From: Periconia sp. R9002
Lineage: Eukaryota; Ascomycota; Dothideomycetes; Pleosporales; Periconiaceae
Direction: 5' to 3'
Assembly: GCA_023627715.1 (NCBI GenBank)
Contig: JAMAHW010000027.1
Coordinates: 248,001-312,000, forward strand
DNA length: 64,000 nucleotides
Positions 9,797-23,504 of this stretch are shown here, in pieces. A program made the position numbers and the translations under genes. The notes below the pieces were generated by a model, which searched no databases, was not told where the DNA came from, and saw only the letters and a program-made list of their open reading frames with translations. How positions within the stretch are numbered: the first letter of the stretch is position 1; every line of letters begins with the position of its first letter.

Positions 9797-12700
9797 AGAT
9801 TTATGTAGAGGGGTACCTACAAAAGAAGAAACTTTTTTCTTAGACTTTGCTTGAGGGGTTAGAGGTTTAACGTCTCTCACGTGGCATTTATTTACATACA
9901 TTACATTACGGATGTTGGCTATGTAGGTTTGGAATAGTATGTCCATTGCGCTTTCTACTTTAAGAAATCGTTAAAAACAGAACCTTCTGACGTACTTTCT
10001 ACTGGCTGTTTTGATACTGTGTCGAAGTGGAACAAGTGCTGTTAGAATGTCCCCCCCCCCTGTTCCAGACCCAGCCAAAACCCTATAACCGTATATATGT
10101 ATGTCTTCCGCCCTTTTCAACGGCTGTGTCTTTCGATGTCTCAAATTGAAAACACCTAGTTAACGTAGGCACAGTGTTGCAGGGTTGCGTCAGGCTTTAA
10201 GCCGTGCCGTATGTCTAGAGGAATCCGTAACCTCCCGCCTTTTCCCCAATTCCCGATCATTGGTAGGACACATGGCCTGAGTGAGTTTAACAAAAACTGC
10301 GGCTGACAAAAACCCTCACAGCACCTGGCACTAGTGGATACGCTGCCCATCCTCCACGCGCGCTTATCCAGTAGAGCCGAGCTGGGAGGAAGCTGCGGTG
10401 TTTGACGTGAGTACGCCATTTCTCCCCCCTCCCCTTCTCCTCCGAGATGTAGAACTAAACGGGTCTATACTACCCTCGGTTACTACTCCTAATGGCTCTA
10501 CATCCGCTTCTCGCGGGACATACATATCCAATCCAGAAGCATGGGAAGAAGAGGTCTCTCGTGACTGATTACACCAATCAATTGCGAAGAAGAAAACAAT
10601 TTTGAGGTGTGGATGTAAGAGTAGTTGTTGTTACGTAGCATGTGTATTGAAAAAGAATGATGCATCCAATTGCAAGGCAGGCGCGCGTGGAATGTATACT
10701 AAAGCGTTATATTATTTTTCTAATATTTTTGTGTGAAACATTTGCGGCGTTTTTAGAGTGGTTGACCAACTACCCTATATTACGTTTTTCTTTTCTTACA
10801 GGAGGTAGGTGACTTCTATGATTTTTGACATAGGGGTTCAATAATTCACTTCTCCATTCTAAATTATAGCCCGAAACACGTGTCAATGTCTAATATTTAT
10901 TCGTAGCATTGGGAAGAGTTTAAGTAGGGTTTTTGGGATTTTTTCTTAGGGGGGGGGGGGGGGGGGGGGGGGGTTGGGTTATATACACTATCTATTAGAA
11001 TAAAACACCTACGTATAACATCTACTTACCCCGTTATTTCTTTCCTAATAACTAAATAAAGTGCAGACAGTTCTTAGATAGATATCCTGCACGCACTCAT
11101 CTCTCCGTCCTCTCTATCCTTATTCCCCCCTAAGATAAATAAAAGTTGTTAGGGTAGATTAGTACACGCGTATACGCATACATGATAGATTATAAAGTCC
11201 GTTCTCTCTCTCTCTTTAGGGAGTTAGGGGAGAGATATAGATAAGAATGGGTTTTAAGGGATGAAAGGGCAGAGGGGTACAGAGGGAGACAAACGAGAGT
11301 ATTGATAGATTAGGAGGTAATAAAAAAATAAGACAAGAATAACAGAGCAGAGCAGAGAAGAAGAAAAAAAGAGAATACCCAAATCCAGGTTATTCTACCT
11401 ACCTAAACTTTCGTCCTTCCTTCTCCTCTCCTCTCATCCCATCCCCTTTAGCACCTTTACAAAAAGAAAACAAAAACAAAAAAAATTCAATCCGCAGCAC
11501 GAGCGTTCTAACCGCTCACCCTCTTTCCTTTTTGTCGTCCACTTTCCCGTAAACTCAAAAAAAAAAACCCCCCCCCATCACTAACCCCTCCTTGCGGTGG
11601 CGGGCGTTTTTCTTCTTCCTTCTTCCTTCTCCCTTCTTCTTATTCGTGGTGCTCCCCTTTTCTCTCCACCACTCCAACATAACCAGTGACATTCCCCCCA
11701 TCCCAACCCAGCCGGACAACCCCGGACTTCGGTCGGTTGGTTAGTCGCCCGGAGAACATCACACAACTGCAACCTAACCAAACCTATTCTAACAATGTAG
11801 ACTAGTTACCTAGCTCCGTTTGTCTAGGTATCTGTCGCTCAGGCCTTGCAAGAGCGGAAGAAAAGAAGGGAAAGAAGAAGAAGGGTACGATTTCTCCTTC
11901 TCATTCTCAATTCTCATGGATAGGTAGCTTCCTGCCTGCCTTGTTACGCATGATGAAAGATGGAAGGAAGGAAAAAAAAAGAATTGAGCAAAGAACAACA
12001 AAAAAGAAAAATTAACACTCGCGATAATTAACGGTCAAAAGAAGCGCGGATGAAAAAAAAACAAAAAAAAACAAGGAAAAGCAAAAAGTATTCGCTACTG
12101 TTTACTTTGCTTACCATTTGCTTACCTACCTCCCTTTTGCGCCAGAAAAAAGCCCAAAAAAAGGAAGAAAAAAAAAGGAAGAAGAAGAAGGAGAAGGAGG
12201 GAACACCCTACATACCCATACCCATACCCTCCCTCTGTCCACTCCCAACCATCCATCCCTAGGTACGTACCCTCCCCAAAACGGTGCGTCTAAATGCCGC
12301 AAAAAAAGAAAGAGAGAGAGAGAGAGAGTGAGTGAGAATAAGAAATCGATAAAAGTCCCGTACCAGGTAAAAAACTCACCACAATTACACTCACACACAC
12401 ACAAACATCCATCCATCCATAGTGCGCGCGCGCGTCCCCCTCGCACTGTCTCTCTCACACCTAACCTACCCAAACCATCCACATCCAGGCCATTTAACCC
12501 TCCATCCATCCATCCAAAGCGCGCCCATCCTCCACTTCCCCCCCCTCCCCCTCAAAGAAAAGCAATTAAATCGGTCAAAAAACGCTTCCAACCTTTTTCG
12601 CATGGGAGAGGGAACGAAAGCAATCCGCTAAAAAAGCTCAATCTAGGTATTTTAGCCGTCAAATGCAAAGCCAAACAGGCTATGTGGGGGATGGTTGGAT

Positions 12701-14169
12701 GGGAAGGCTCGCTGAGTTGGAGGGTGAGGTATGGGGGAAGGGGGAGGGGGGCCTGGCGTGCATATGCATACATACTGTACATACAGAGGTACTGAATGGA
12801 TGCCTGCATATACCCTACATATGGGGGGGGGGGTTTGTGCATCTTTCTGTCTTTTTGGCGGTTTTTTTGGCTGAGGATTTGCAAAGGGGCCCTGGGGTGG
12901 GTGGGTGTCCCGGGAGTTGTAAGCGCTGAACCGGTTGCGTTGCTGCATGTCTTCTCGGTTGGTGGAGGTGGAGGAGGTGGTGGTCACGGGTCGAGTGGGC
13001 AGATGAGCAAAATGATGGATTATCGGCCATTCTTTTCAATCTGGGAGGGATTTTTTTTACTTTCGAATTTCGGGGGCGCTTAGGTGCAGCAAGGACTCTC
13101 TTTTTTGCTTTGGATGGGGCGGCGGCCATGGTGATCGAACGTGAGGGGTGTACAGTACATGGTAGCCCATCGGGTCTAGCGGGTGTGTGTGTGGCTGCAA
13201 CCCCCCCTGTGCAAGGTCATGTGTAAGAGGGAAAAAGCACCTGGACAGGCGCAACCAACCGGTGGTGGTGTGCACCGTACGCGCGCCCGAAACCCATTTC
13301 GCTCCTCTGTGTCGCTCGAGTCGCTGTCCCCATGGGCTCAAAATAGGTCTCGCAATGTCTGACTTTCCTATCCGGGGAGGGCTGCAGTCGGTTGCGGGCG
13401 TCAAAAAGTACATGTAGCACATGACTTGTTTCAGTCGCATCCATGGATGGATGCATCACTCGACCGACTGCAAAATGCTTTCATGGACGGCAATCAATCC
13501 TCCCCACCACGCATCTGTAACAGGAAATGTCTGCGACGAGGCAATGATAGACGTCGATAATACCAGTGTGTTACTATGGATACTGAGCTAACAAGGGCTT
13601 TTTGTACAGAGGCCGTTAAGAAGGAAAGTTGGGAGCAACATGACATGAGACGCAAGGACACTACATGTATCGTACACGATTCAAACAGGCGCAAACAAGG
13701 GAAACAGACTCCACTGAGACAATGCACTCTCCACCGTCGTCAGATGAGGCTAAAACATTAATTATGTGCTCGTCACAGTCCAGCCTTCGTAATAGGAGCA
13801 GAAGATGCGGAAAAGGAGATTTTGAGCAAAGGAAATTTTGAAGCGAAAGATTGCGCTTGTCCCACAAAAGGCAGCGGAAGAGAGAATAGACTTCCCCAAA
13901 GAAAATGAAAGGATGGAGGAAATGGGAAAAGAACGAGAAAAATAATCAACGACAAACTGGAAAGAAATGCAAACATCAAACAAGATGATGGTTCATGGAA
14001 AGCTAGCAGCGCGTAAAAAGCAGAGCATACCTCCATAACAGCCATGATGGAAAACATGAAAAAGTTATCATGAATAAAAAATAGTCGTCATGATGTGCGT
14101 GAAAAGTCGTCGAAACGATTTCAAAAGACAAATACCGCCGCATGTGCTTTTGATGACGAAGGAAAGACG
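9797..14169. other. 4.4-kb gene-free region rich in homopolymers and low-complexity DNA
   Basis: No conserved coding pattern is seen on either strand. Contents include a 10-nt C run near 10051, an AT-rich patch at about 10690-11100, a 25-nt G run, A-rich and C-rich stretches at 11460-11580 and 11990-12200, CATC-type tandem words (12400-12520) and GGTGGT-type words (12960-12985). The right end is probably the 3' UTR and flank of the minus-strand Myb-like gene. The AT-rich patch could be a relic of a mobile element, but no terminal repeats were recognised. Confidence 0.55.
10949..10973. repeat. Poly-G run of 25 nt
   Basis: There is an uninterrupted G run on the plus strand, preceded by TTTTTTCTTA and followed by TTGGGTT. 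Tracts this long are prone to replication slippage and G-quadruplex formation, and they are also a common place for sequencing-length error. Confidence 0.9.
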
Positions 14170-15381
14170 TTATATGCCGACCGTGTCTTTAAACGAATGT
14201 GGTGTCGTAGTCCGAGGTTGCGATTCTTCCACTCCTTCCATTCTTACATCTCTGTCTCGGTCTCTTTCTCTCTCTCTCAACTCGGTGGGCAAGGGGGCGG
14301 ATATCGGGGTGAAGGATGAGTAAGCTTGACTCTGATGGGTACCCGTGTTAGCCGAGCCATATGTCAACGGCGAGTCTGTCTCGCCCTGTGGTCTTTGCGA
14401 CTTCTCCAACTCCAATGGTGCTGGTTTGCTGCGCTTTTTTTTCCCTGAAGACGATAGCTCCATGGCCTGATCTGGTTGTGTAGGTTGTGGTGTTATGGCA
14501 CCGCCATAGGAAGCAGGCGCGGGAGGAGGGGTCTGTTGTGCCTGAGCTTGGGGTGGAGGCTGAGGTGGAGGCTGGCTATCTCCCTGGGCTGGTATTGGTT
14601 GCTCCATTGCCGTGATGGATGGTCTCGCTTTCCTTGGTGGAGGATACGGCTCACCCCTTGCTGCCGCTTCTTGAGCCCTCTGTTGAGCTTCTGCCTTTGT
14701 CGGCCGACCACGCTTCTTCTTATTCGCTGGTTCACCCAAAGGAGACATGACGTTGGGGTAGACAGGCCCGCTTATGAAATCGGATGGATAGGAGTGTGGG
14801 GGGCGCGGTTGGAGAGCACGGCCTATTGGTGTCGACGTTTCGGGCTGGAGTGGGCGCTTCTTCAGTTCAGGGCCAGGGTACAGAATGGGAGTGGGCATTT
14901 GAGGTTGTGGGCGTCTATAATCGGGAGGGGTCGTATACGTCGTTACCATATCACCGTATGCCACCTGGCACGATCGCACTGAGCGTCCTGATAGAGCGAG
15001 CAGTCAGCCAAGGTTCCTCATGCAAGATCCACTGGGACAGGGGAGAGTGGGATTTTTGTGATATTGACAACGTAGGGAATCAATTGTTAGAGACGGAATG
15101 GGAGGGAGTCGTGAGCATACCGGGGGGTAGCGCCATTTCGTTCCATTTGGGCTGGACGCCGACATCGCGAATGAAGTTGAAGAGGATATGGGAGGGAACT
15201 GGATGGGCCTTCAACATCTCAGCGAGCATATAGACCTTCTACGGCAAGCAATCAGCGACTGAATTAGGGAAGATGGGGTAGGGTTAGGGCGGCTGGGAGG
15301 GGCGTGGGCTCAGGAGAGGCGACAGGCACAGGCGGCACATACCTCATGCTCTGTCCATACTGGATCGCGGACAGAATCCAT
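14170..15381 (-). CDS. Myb/SANT-like protein with AT-hook
   Basis: Minus-strand exons are 15381-15343, 15238-15121 and 14987-14170 (introns 104 and 133 nt), giving 324 residues. The N-terminus reads MDSVRDPVWTEHEKVYMLAEML, then a helical stretch ending WNEMALPPGRSVRSCQVAYGDM. This is the Trp-acidic start, central helix and GRS..SCQ..Y third helix of a Myb/SANT-like fold (about residues 8-70). An AT-hook core (KKKRGRPTKAEAQ) follows at about 140-150. The rest is Pro/Gln/Ser-rich with a KKKRSK basic cluster and a C-terminal RERERDRDRD run, all disordered. This suggests a nuclear DNA-binding regulator. Target and pathway are unknown. The 39-nt first coding exon rests on its GTATGT donor and the in-phase continuation. 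Confidence 0.75.
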
Positions 15382-18300
15382 GCTGTGACTCTGTATGGAA
15401 ACAAGAGGGAAGAGGTGAACAAAATACTCGGGGCGACTATTTTTAGTGGAACGCGGCCAGACAGATGGAGCAATGAGCGATCACCAAGACAAGACCAGGC
15501 CGTAAAGTAGCTGCAGAGGCGCGCGGTAACAAGAGAGGCGTGGGTCGTCGCAGAGATGGATGGCAGGAGGGCCCGACCAAAAGAGAATACGGCAACGGCA
15601 ACGAGAGTAAGAAGAATGAGGGAGCGCAAGGAAGGAAGGATGATGCGAAACGAGAGTGACGAAACAGAGGGAATCATCAAGAAGAGGGCCTCATGCCAGG
15701 CGGCAGAGCAGGTCAGTCAAAAGAGAACCATGAGGCTGGTCGCAGGAAGAAGACAGAAGAGATGGAAGGGAAGCCAGACTAGACTACTACTTGATGAGAT
15801 TAGGGACAGGACAGGACGGGGGGTGGGTGGCAGGCGAGGAGGCTAGAGTAGAGGGGAGTAGAGAGCATTAGCAAAACGAGATGACTTGCAGCATTGTAAT
15901 TTGACCCTCGCCCGCGATCAACAGCCACCCGGGCCTTTGCATTTTGAGCCGCCGGCTGCCAGCTGGGGGGAGACAAAACAGCGAGTGGGTGCAGTGGGTT
16001 GCAGCTTTGGCGCTGCTGCTGCTCCTCCGTTGAGTCTGTGTGTCCTTTTTTTTTTCTTATTTTTTTCTCTCTAGCTTCCTTTCTCGTCTTTTTTTCAACC
16101 TTCTTCTTCGCTCTGGCGGACGGTGGAACAGCATAAAACAAAGACAAATGGCTCCTAGCGGCCAATTGGTTCTTCTGTCTGGCCCTTTTCTGCTGCTGGT
16201 ACACAGTGCACCACCCTAGGCAGATCAGAAAGTAGGGGGGAATAGGTAGCAAACAAGGATAGCGAACGGTATGATACGGTAACATACGGCGGAGCTACAG
16301 CGGGATAGGATCTCAGGGAGCGGAATCGGTGACAACTAGTGGGGGAGGAAGGGATAGGGATCTGACAGCCAGGCGCTTTACCTTTGGCGGACAAGCAAGA
16401 ACTAGGGGGCTGGCGGATACACACAGACCGAACAGGTACAACAGCGCGCACCGTATTGTTTGTACTGTAGGTACCTGACCACCTATCAGTATAGCACACC
16501 CATACAGGTTGATTGCGCCCGTATCATTCGTGGGTGGGTGGGTGTGAGAGAGAGTGTGTGTACGTGTGTGTGCGTGGTAATGGGGCGGCGGGCTCGTGCG
16601 TGGGCTGTTGGAAACTTTGTTCGTGCCGGACGGTAGCTAGCAGAGCCAGAGCCTAGGGTCGAGTTCATCTGACGGCCGTTGTCCGCACATGGCGTGCGTG
16701 CAAACATGGTGTGAGACGGGCACTTTTGGACGCGAAGAGGTGGATCCGCATTGATTTCTCCTGTACTGACGACGAATACTTTTTCTTCTTCTGTTCTCTC
16801 TGCAGAACCGCCAACCAACAGTACATGCTCTCTCTGCGCTCCTTTATATCTATCCTCCTTCTCGTCGTCCAAGGTTCGACACGTAGCACCCGCGTCGGCG
16901 TCATTTACCCGCCAAGGAAAAATGGTGAATTTGGCTCGGCCAGATCCGATTAGGCGGTACATAACGATTTGGGCGGTTCTGCTATGATCTCCACCCACCC
17001 ACGCCCATGCGATCCCATGCGATCCAACCTCTTCACGATCCGGATAAAATTAGTAGGCAGGCCGTGACGGCTCACCGTTACCTTCCCAAGTCTGTTCGGA
17101 TCGGACTGACCAACAACCGAGTTTTTTTGATTTTTTTTTTCTTTTTTCCCTTTTAACTTTGGTGGGCATGCAGGCGTGCATGGAGAGTGCATACCCTATA
17201 TGTAGCGTGTGCTATGTATAAAACGCATACATTTCCGTTAGTGAGCGAGTCCCATATTTCCCAATAGTACATACATGGACCTGAAACGTACTTGTAGAGG
17301 AGAAGCCGGCCCCATTGGTACAAGCGTACAGGTACTTGCGCATGTACATGTTCTCGCATGGTACAGTAATGTATTTTAGCTTTCTCTCTATTGCACCATC
17401 GTTCGAGGTTGACTAGCAGCCAAGCCGCCCGTTGCTCAAGTAGGGCTAGCCAATACCCATTGAAACACTTCGCCGGCAGGGCTGGCGATAAACAAGGTGC
17501 CGCACTTATCGATTTTTATAGTCAATCTCTGTAGCCGGATCAACGATACTCCAGCCTCGGTAGTATACACATACACAAACTGTGTATACATTGATACACC
17601 TACATGCGCACGTGTCCACACCTTCAGATGAATCAATGATTGTGCTTGGATGAAAGCAGGCCCACCACCACCACCACCACCATCACCTCCACCTCGCCGA
17701 TCCTGTCTGTCTGTGGTTACGTGTAATCATCGGGCGCTTAGGTGCTGGCTGGCGGCTCTCCGTCCAGGTGGGATAGATATCATCCTCCTACACGGCTACC
17801 TACATACATGTGCATGCATCTCAATGCGTAGGGGGTCGAGCAGCAATACGCGGCCACAAAAGGGTTTCATTGGCCGCGTCGAGGGCATTTCTGCATGAAG
17901 CTAGCGACAAAAAGGCTAAATCCTCCATTCTGCTCGCTGCACCCTCTGTCGCTGCACGACCTCTTTCGTATCTATTGTTGTACTGACTGTACTGTACGTT
18001 TGATGTATGTAATGCTATCTAAGTGCGTACCTGGGGTAGTCTAGGCGGCCGGACTTTCCACTGCTCCGTCAAACAATGGACCCTCGTCCGCCGCCGCCCT
18101 CGCCGTTGAGATCTGCAAACCCGTCAGTACACTCCGTCCCTTTTGGGCCTTCAGCGCAACCCACGCCTCGCCTCCTTTTCGTATTTCCTGCCAGCTGCTG
18201 TATTGTTTTCCTCGACCCCCTTTCCCATGATCCCCTGAGTCTGATGAGTGTGTATCCTCACCCGACGCTGGCCTGGGACGAACGCTGGCTGACATGAGAT

Positions 18301-19676
18301 TGCCATCGCCAAATCCGAAGCCGCTAGCCCACGCGCAACTTTGAAAAACGTTGGACAAAGTATAAATCGACCTACAGCTTGACTTCCCTACATGTCCAGG
18401 CACACCGTGACTAAAACTATGGCCAGCGCAGAATACATGCCGTTGAAACGGCTTCACCCGCCACCTTGGAACAGGCTCGCTCGCTGCGAGAACAACAGTC
18501 GACCGTCATATCTGCCAGAGTCCATGACATGCGTCTGTTTTAATCTCAGATGATGACAACCTGATCTTTTGCTTTATTTTTTCTTCTTCTGTTTTCCCTT
18601 TGCTTCGTCTGCCATTGCCGGCCAGGCCAGTGTTGAACTCCTACCTAGCATGTCGTGTCGTCTTCGTTCTGGCTGACAACGTGATGCAGACGCGACATGA
18701 CTCTGTATTCTGCCAAGAAATCCCGCCTTCCGACCCCCGAACTGCTGGCCGCACGTCTTCCACAAACAAGAATCAGTGGCTAAATACATGCACTGCACGC
18801 AGGGACAGTCAGGTCTGGGGTGGAAGAATCCCATCTCGAATTGCTCGTTCCATCTTGTTCTTCGCAAGTGTATCTTGTTCAAAGTTCGTATATAATTCGT
18901 TAGCCAATGAACGCTTAAGCTTTTTTGTTTCGCTGCCGTCCCGTCCAGTCTCCAAAGGGTCGGAAGCCGGGCTTTGGCCCCGAATTATTTCACCTCGTAG
19001 CCGAAGAGGGCGGTCATCTTCAATCTGCTACTACCTAGCACTGTTGACGATGCTCTACACCGTGCGCTCACAACCCGCATAGCTTCATTGCCCGTTGCCC
19101 GTTTCACGTGCGCCACAACTGCTCCCACAACCTGCTGCCGCTGCTGCGATTGCGCTCCAAGCCCTCTCCGACCGTGCCCACGCCCGACGACCCATTCCAG
19201 CCCACGATCGCGCCTTCTCAACCTGGCTGCTCTATGTCGAAGCCGAACCGCCCTACGCACCACCCTCTCAACCGTCTCCCCTTCAACCCTTCATCTGCTC
19301 TGCTGCGGCGTATGCGACTGCCCTGGCTGTTGCCTGTTCAATAGCGCGATAGGCTTGTCGCCTCCCAAGAGTTGGACCTTGGATTGCTGTCCCTATCTAC
19401 CCACCCACGCGAGCACAACCCGGCTACCCACCGTCTGTCCCCTCCCTTTGGTCAAGGTTGTCGAATCCCAATCTCTTCGTGTTCAAGTCATCTAGCTGTG
19501 CACTGTCTTTGTTGTGAGGGTTGGTGCGGGTCATGGTTTTCACAGCTGTATAGGAGCCATCGGATCATCGCTTAGCGTGCCAGACAAGACCAGACCTCCA
19601 CGCTTCCGCCTTTACTCACCGCACCGCCCGTCGCCAGTCGCCCATCGCCCGGCCACTGCGCGTGCTACCACGAACA
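15382..19676. other. 4.3-kb divergent intergenic region (Myb-like gene / SET2)
   Basis: No plausible gene was found on either strand. The left part is the leader and promoter of the Myb-like gene. The right part, from about 18900, is a C/T-rich SET2 leader. GTGGGTGGGTGGGTG and GTGTGTG words occur near 16530-16580, CACCACCACC words near 17667-17685, and CATGTAC/GTACATG words repeatedly between 17260 and 17360. Open frames of 100-170 codons here are low-complexity and unsupported. Confidence 0.55.
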
Positions 19677-22600
19677 ATGTCGGAAACACATCTCGCAGAG
19701 CCTGTCGAGCTCGAGCCGGAGCTGCGCGACATGAAGCTCGAGGAAGTGGACTCGAAGCAGGAAGCCTTCGAAGGTGATAGAACACGGGTAAAGGTGGAGG
19801 AACAACCAAGCCGCACCTCGACGCCCGTCAATCTTCCACCACGGACGAAGTACTCATCCAACTCGCAGTCGCCCATCAAGCGTCTACGTTCCGACGCCTC
19901 TGGTTCCGAGTCAGATGCGCAAGAAGAGGTCCTTGGCGGCGAAATTACACTCAAAATGGAGCCCGGCAAAGCACCCAAACTTACGCGCAAAGCCTCCCAA
20001 AAAGTCGTTTCACGGCCACCGCCGCTTTACTTGGACCTCCCCGATTCCACTGCCTCCGCCAAAGAGACTTTTACCGTTTTGACCGAATGCACCTACGCCA
20101 ATAAATCCCTAGGCACGACCGAACATGCCTTCGAGTGCGACTGCTCCGACGAGTGGGGTAAGTCCTGGAGTGCTATGCTCAGCATCCCCAACCGCGAGTA
20201 CCATCTGCTAATCGCCATGTAGACCCCACTGAGCGTAAGAATTTCGCCTGTGGAGAAGACTCGGACTGCATCAACCGTGCTACGAAAATGGAGTGCGTGG
20301 GTGACTGTGGCTGCGGTCGCGACTGTCAAAACCAGCGATTCATGCGCAAGGAATACGCAGATGTGACTGTCATCAAAACGGACAAAAAAGGCTTTGGGCT
20401 CCGTGCTAATACCGATCTAAAGCCTGGAGATTTCATTTTCGAATATATTGGAGAAGTCATCGAGGAGCGAGCCTTCCGCCGCCGCATGGTACAATATGAT
20501 CAAGAAGGGATCAAGCACTTCTACTTCATGTCACTAACAAAAGGGGAATTCGTGGATGCGACAAAGAAGGGTAACTTGGGCCGCTTCTGCAACCATTCCT
20601 GTAATCCAAACTGCTTCGTTGACAAGTGGGTGGTTGGGGATAAACTCCGCATGGGTATCTTTGCTGAGCGAAAAGTCAAAGCGGGTGAGGAGTTGGTGTT
20701 CAATTACAACGTTGACCGGTACGGCGCAGACCCGCAGCCGTGTTACTGTGGCGAGCCCAATTGCACCGGCTTCATTGGTGGGAAAACACAAACAGACAAT
20801 GCCACGAAATTATCGCACGCCACCATTGAAGCGCTCGGTATCGACGATGGTGATGGTTGGGATACAGCCGTTGCAAAGAAGCCTCGCAGGAAGAAGGCCA
20901 GCGAAGATGACGAGGAGTATGTCAATGATCTCCAACCGAAGTCTCTCGACGAGAATGCCGCCCCCAAGGTTATGGCAGCCCTGCGGCAGTGCACAGAAAA
21001 GTGGATAGCTGTCAAACTATTGCACCGCATACAGGACAGCAAGGACGAGAAGGTGGGCCACCAGGTCATTCGCATGCACGGTTACGATATCCTCCGGAAG
21101 ACCATCACGACCTGGAAAGACGACCCTAATGTCGTACTTCAAGTCCTTGATATCCTGCATAGCCTTCCCCGCATTACTCGCAACAAAATCAAGGATTCCA
21201 AGATCGAAGAGGTTGTGCAACAGCTCAAGGAAGACTGCGACGATAGGCGCGTGACAGAATCCGTCGATGAGCTATTAGAGGCGTGGAGCAAGCTGGAAAT
21301 GGGCTATCGGATCCCTAAAATGAAGAGGGACCCTAATGCCGCAACGCCAGTGAGCCAATTCTCCGAATTCAAGCGTCGAGAGAGGGGCAGAGAACGGTCG
21401 AAATCGCGATCCAAATCTCCCGAGACCGGTGCGCCGACCGGTGCGCCCTCAGGGCCGCGTAACCTGAACATTCCCAAAGGTCCTGCTGGTTTTGTTCCCA
21501 TACATCGCCCACCTCCTCGACCGCGGCCTCTTCCGCGGCCTCTTCCGTCCGGCTGGTTTGAAGCAAAGGATAGCAATGGCAAGACGTATTATTACAACGA
21601 GACGGGCACAACGACATGGGTACGACCAACTACTCCGGCGCCGCTGCCGTCGTCCAGAGCAAAATTGCACCAACAGGTACTACAAGACATGATCACGAGC
21701 ATAACAGCAAACTCGAACCGCAGCAACCCTACATCGGCGTCTACCACACCACAGGCAGCAGCCGACGAACCCAAAGAACACAAATCAAGGAGTGAAAAAT
21801 GGCGAGATCTCCCCCAAGAGAAACTGGAGAAGCTATACGAAAACAATGTAAGTACCCGCTTTTTTGCGTGCAGCAGCAGCTTCTTCTGACTGTAACAGAT
21901 TGCCGAGCATGTTCGTTCCGTTACTTCTCGCTACCAGAAGAATTTTGAGAAGGAAGATTTCAAGAGGTTGTCCAAAGAGGTGCGTTGCGTTTGTACATTC
22001 CATGCAAATTCCTGCTGACCTAGCTCTGTTTGCAGGTTGCCAAAAAGATAGTAAGAGGAGACTTCAAATCCGGCCGTGTTAAGGACCCCAAGGCCCCACT
22101 TAGCTCGAAACATGAGAAGACGGTGAAGGGCATCGTCAAAGAATTCATGGAAAAGGCACTTAAGAAGAAAACAGAGCGGGAGAGAGGAAAAGCAGCACGC
22201 GCCGAGAGCAAGTCGCACATTGAGACTGGCAAAGAAGCAGAGAAAAGCTCTGAATCGGGACTTGACAAAGGTAAGGCAGACGAAGTGCGGACGAGTATGA
22301 GTGACGACGGAGCTGCCAACTCCAACGATATATCGCCAACAGAGTCATTGTCTGGCGATCTCAAGCGCAAGCGAGAAGAGGGCGATGACATTGGTTCCCC
22401 TAAGAAGAGCAGGACTGCGGCATTTGAGGCGCCTCCTCCACCTCCTCCCCCACCGCCATCCGACAGTATTCCAATGGATGGAGACGAGTCGAGCATGACG
22501 CCGGAAGGTTTCGCAAGCGAGAGCGGATTGACGAATGGCATCGCCGTCAATGGCCAGACCAAGCAGAGGCAGGATCTAGACGACCCTGCCACCCCATCCA

Positions 22601-22689
22601 CCAACGGATCTAGTGGGGGAGACGAGATTGATGGCAAGAGGCCGGTTGCTGTGCGCAACAGAGCTTGGAGAGGAGGGAGAGGGCGGTAA
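19677..22689 (+). CDS. set2: SET2 histone H3 lysine-36 methyltransferase
   Basis: Exons 19677-20157, 20223-21847, 21899-21979 and 22036-22689 encode 946 residues; introns are 65, 51 and 56 nt. Domains in order: AWS (about 140-198, Cys-rich, [16 protein letters not shown]); SET (about 200-322), with GFGLRA, EYIGEVI, the NHSCNPNC cofactor/catalytic motif and a closing YNVDRYG; post-SET (332-348, [14 protein letters not shown]); a central helical segment; WW (about 600-630, two Trp with YYY between); and SRI (about 694-790, spanning exons 2-4), which binds the phosphorylated RNA polymerase II C-terminal domain. A poly-Pro run lies near the C-terminus. SET2 methylates H3K36 co-transcriptionally in the nucleus. 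All catalytic landmarks are intact. The start ATG follows a 5' leader of at least several hundred C/T-rich bases. Confidence 0.97.
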
Positions 22690-23504
22690 TGCGTGGTTGA
22701 TCTCCTACTTCACTTTTCTGACAGTGCGATCATGTTTTACGGCAGTCAAGCTACCTATGCTTCACTGGGCTTGTGCATGGCGTTGTGGCCGTTTGCTACT
22801 TGAGACACTTTTACGTTCAAATTTCATATTCAAGCAAGATGGCGATTCGTTGGGTTTGCACGTCGGAAGCATAAAGATTGCAGCCTTGGATTGCCTGTGC
22901 ATATCATGTCGACTTGCATCTTCATGAGGGGCCGAGAAACAAAAGTAATGGGATGATGGCTGTCTTTTGGCTTTGGGGAGACGAGTATTGTCTCAAGGGA
23001 CATTGACGGAATTGTACGATAGGCATTATATACAGACAGCTTGAGCAGAGGGAAGTGAAAGGAGAGATATAAGAAACACACACATATTATTATGGCGCCT
23101 TGTTCTACAAAGATTGCATTGGAGGAGCTGGTCTTATATGGGGTGCTCGTGCATGATGCGGGGAAGCGTCTACAGCGTTTATGGCGGTGGGGGTGGCACG
23201 CTGTGACAGGAACAATACAGCTAAGCTTCGGGGCTTGTACGGGGTTAGCATCGGTTACTACAGGCCCCGCCCTCGATGATGCTCACCGTACTCGGACCTC
23301 GATAACAACACCATGATAAAGAGATAAAACTGCCACGCCCCCTCGCAGCCCTTAACGTGCAATCATATTTGCCACTTTGCTGCATAGTTTCTGCCGAATT
23401 GAGGTGTCATCATACCACGGATTGCTCTGCCTGCAATACCTTCAACCACCAATCACTACAACTTCGTCATTTGGTGCTCGACATTCCCTGGACAGCGGTC
23501 AGCA
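22690..23504. other. Intergenic region between SET2 and GABA transaminase
   Basis: This is the tandem spacer of two plus-strand genes: SET2 3' flank followed by the transaminase promoter and leader. No coding exon or notable repeat is seen. Confidence 0.6.

Noticed and set aside
10690..11100. AT-rich patch considered as a transposon fragment
   Set aside because: No terminal inverted repeats, target-site duplication or transposase-like frame could be seen; left as an unassigned patch.
12118..12795. 225-codon plus-strand open frame in the 10-14 kb gap
   Set aside because: Made of Lys/Glu and Pro/His low-complexity runs encoded by simple repeats; unlikely to be a gene.
16865..16885. GGTTCGA-like word considered as a tRNA B box
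   Set aside because: No matching A box, acceptor stem or cloverleaf pairing around it.
16486..16998. 170-codon minus-strand open frame in the SET2/Myb spacer
   Set aside because: Ends in low-complexity His/Thr repeats from GTGTGTG DNA; no domain-like features.
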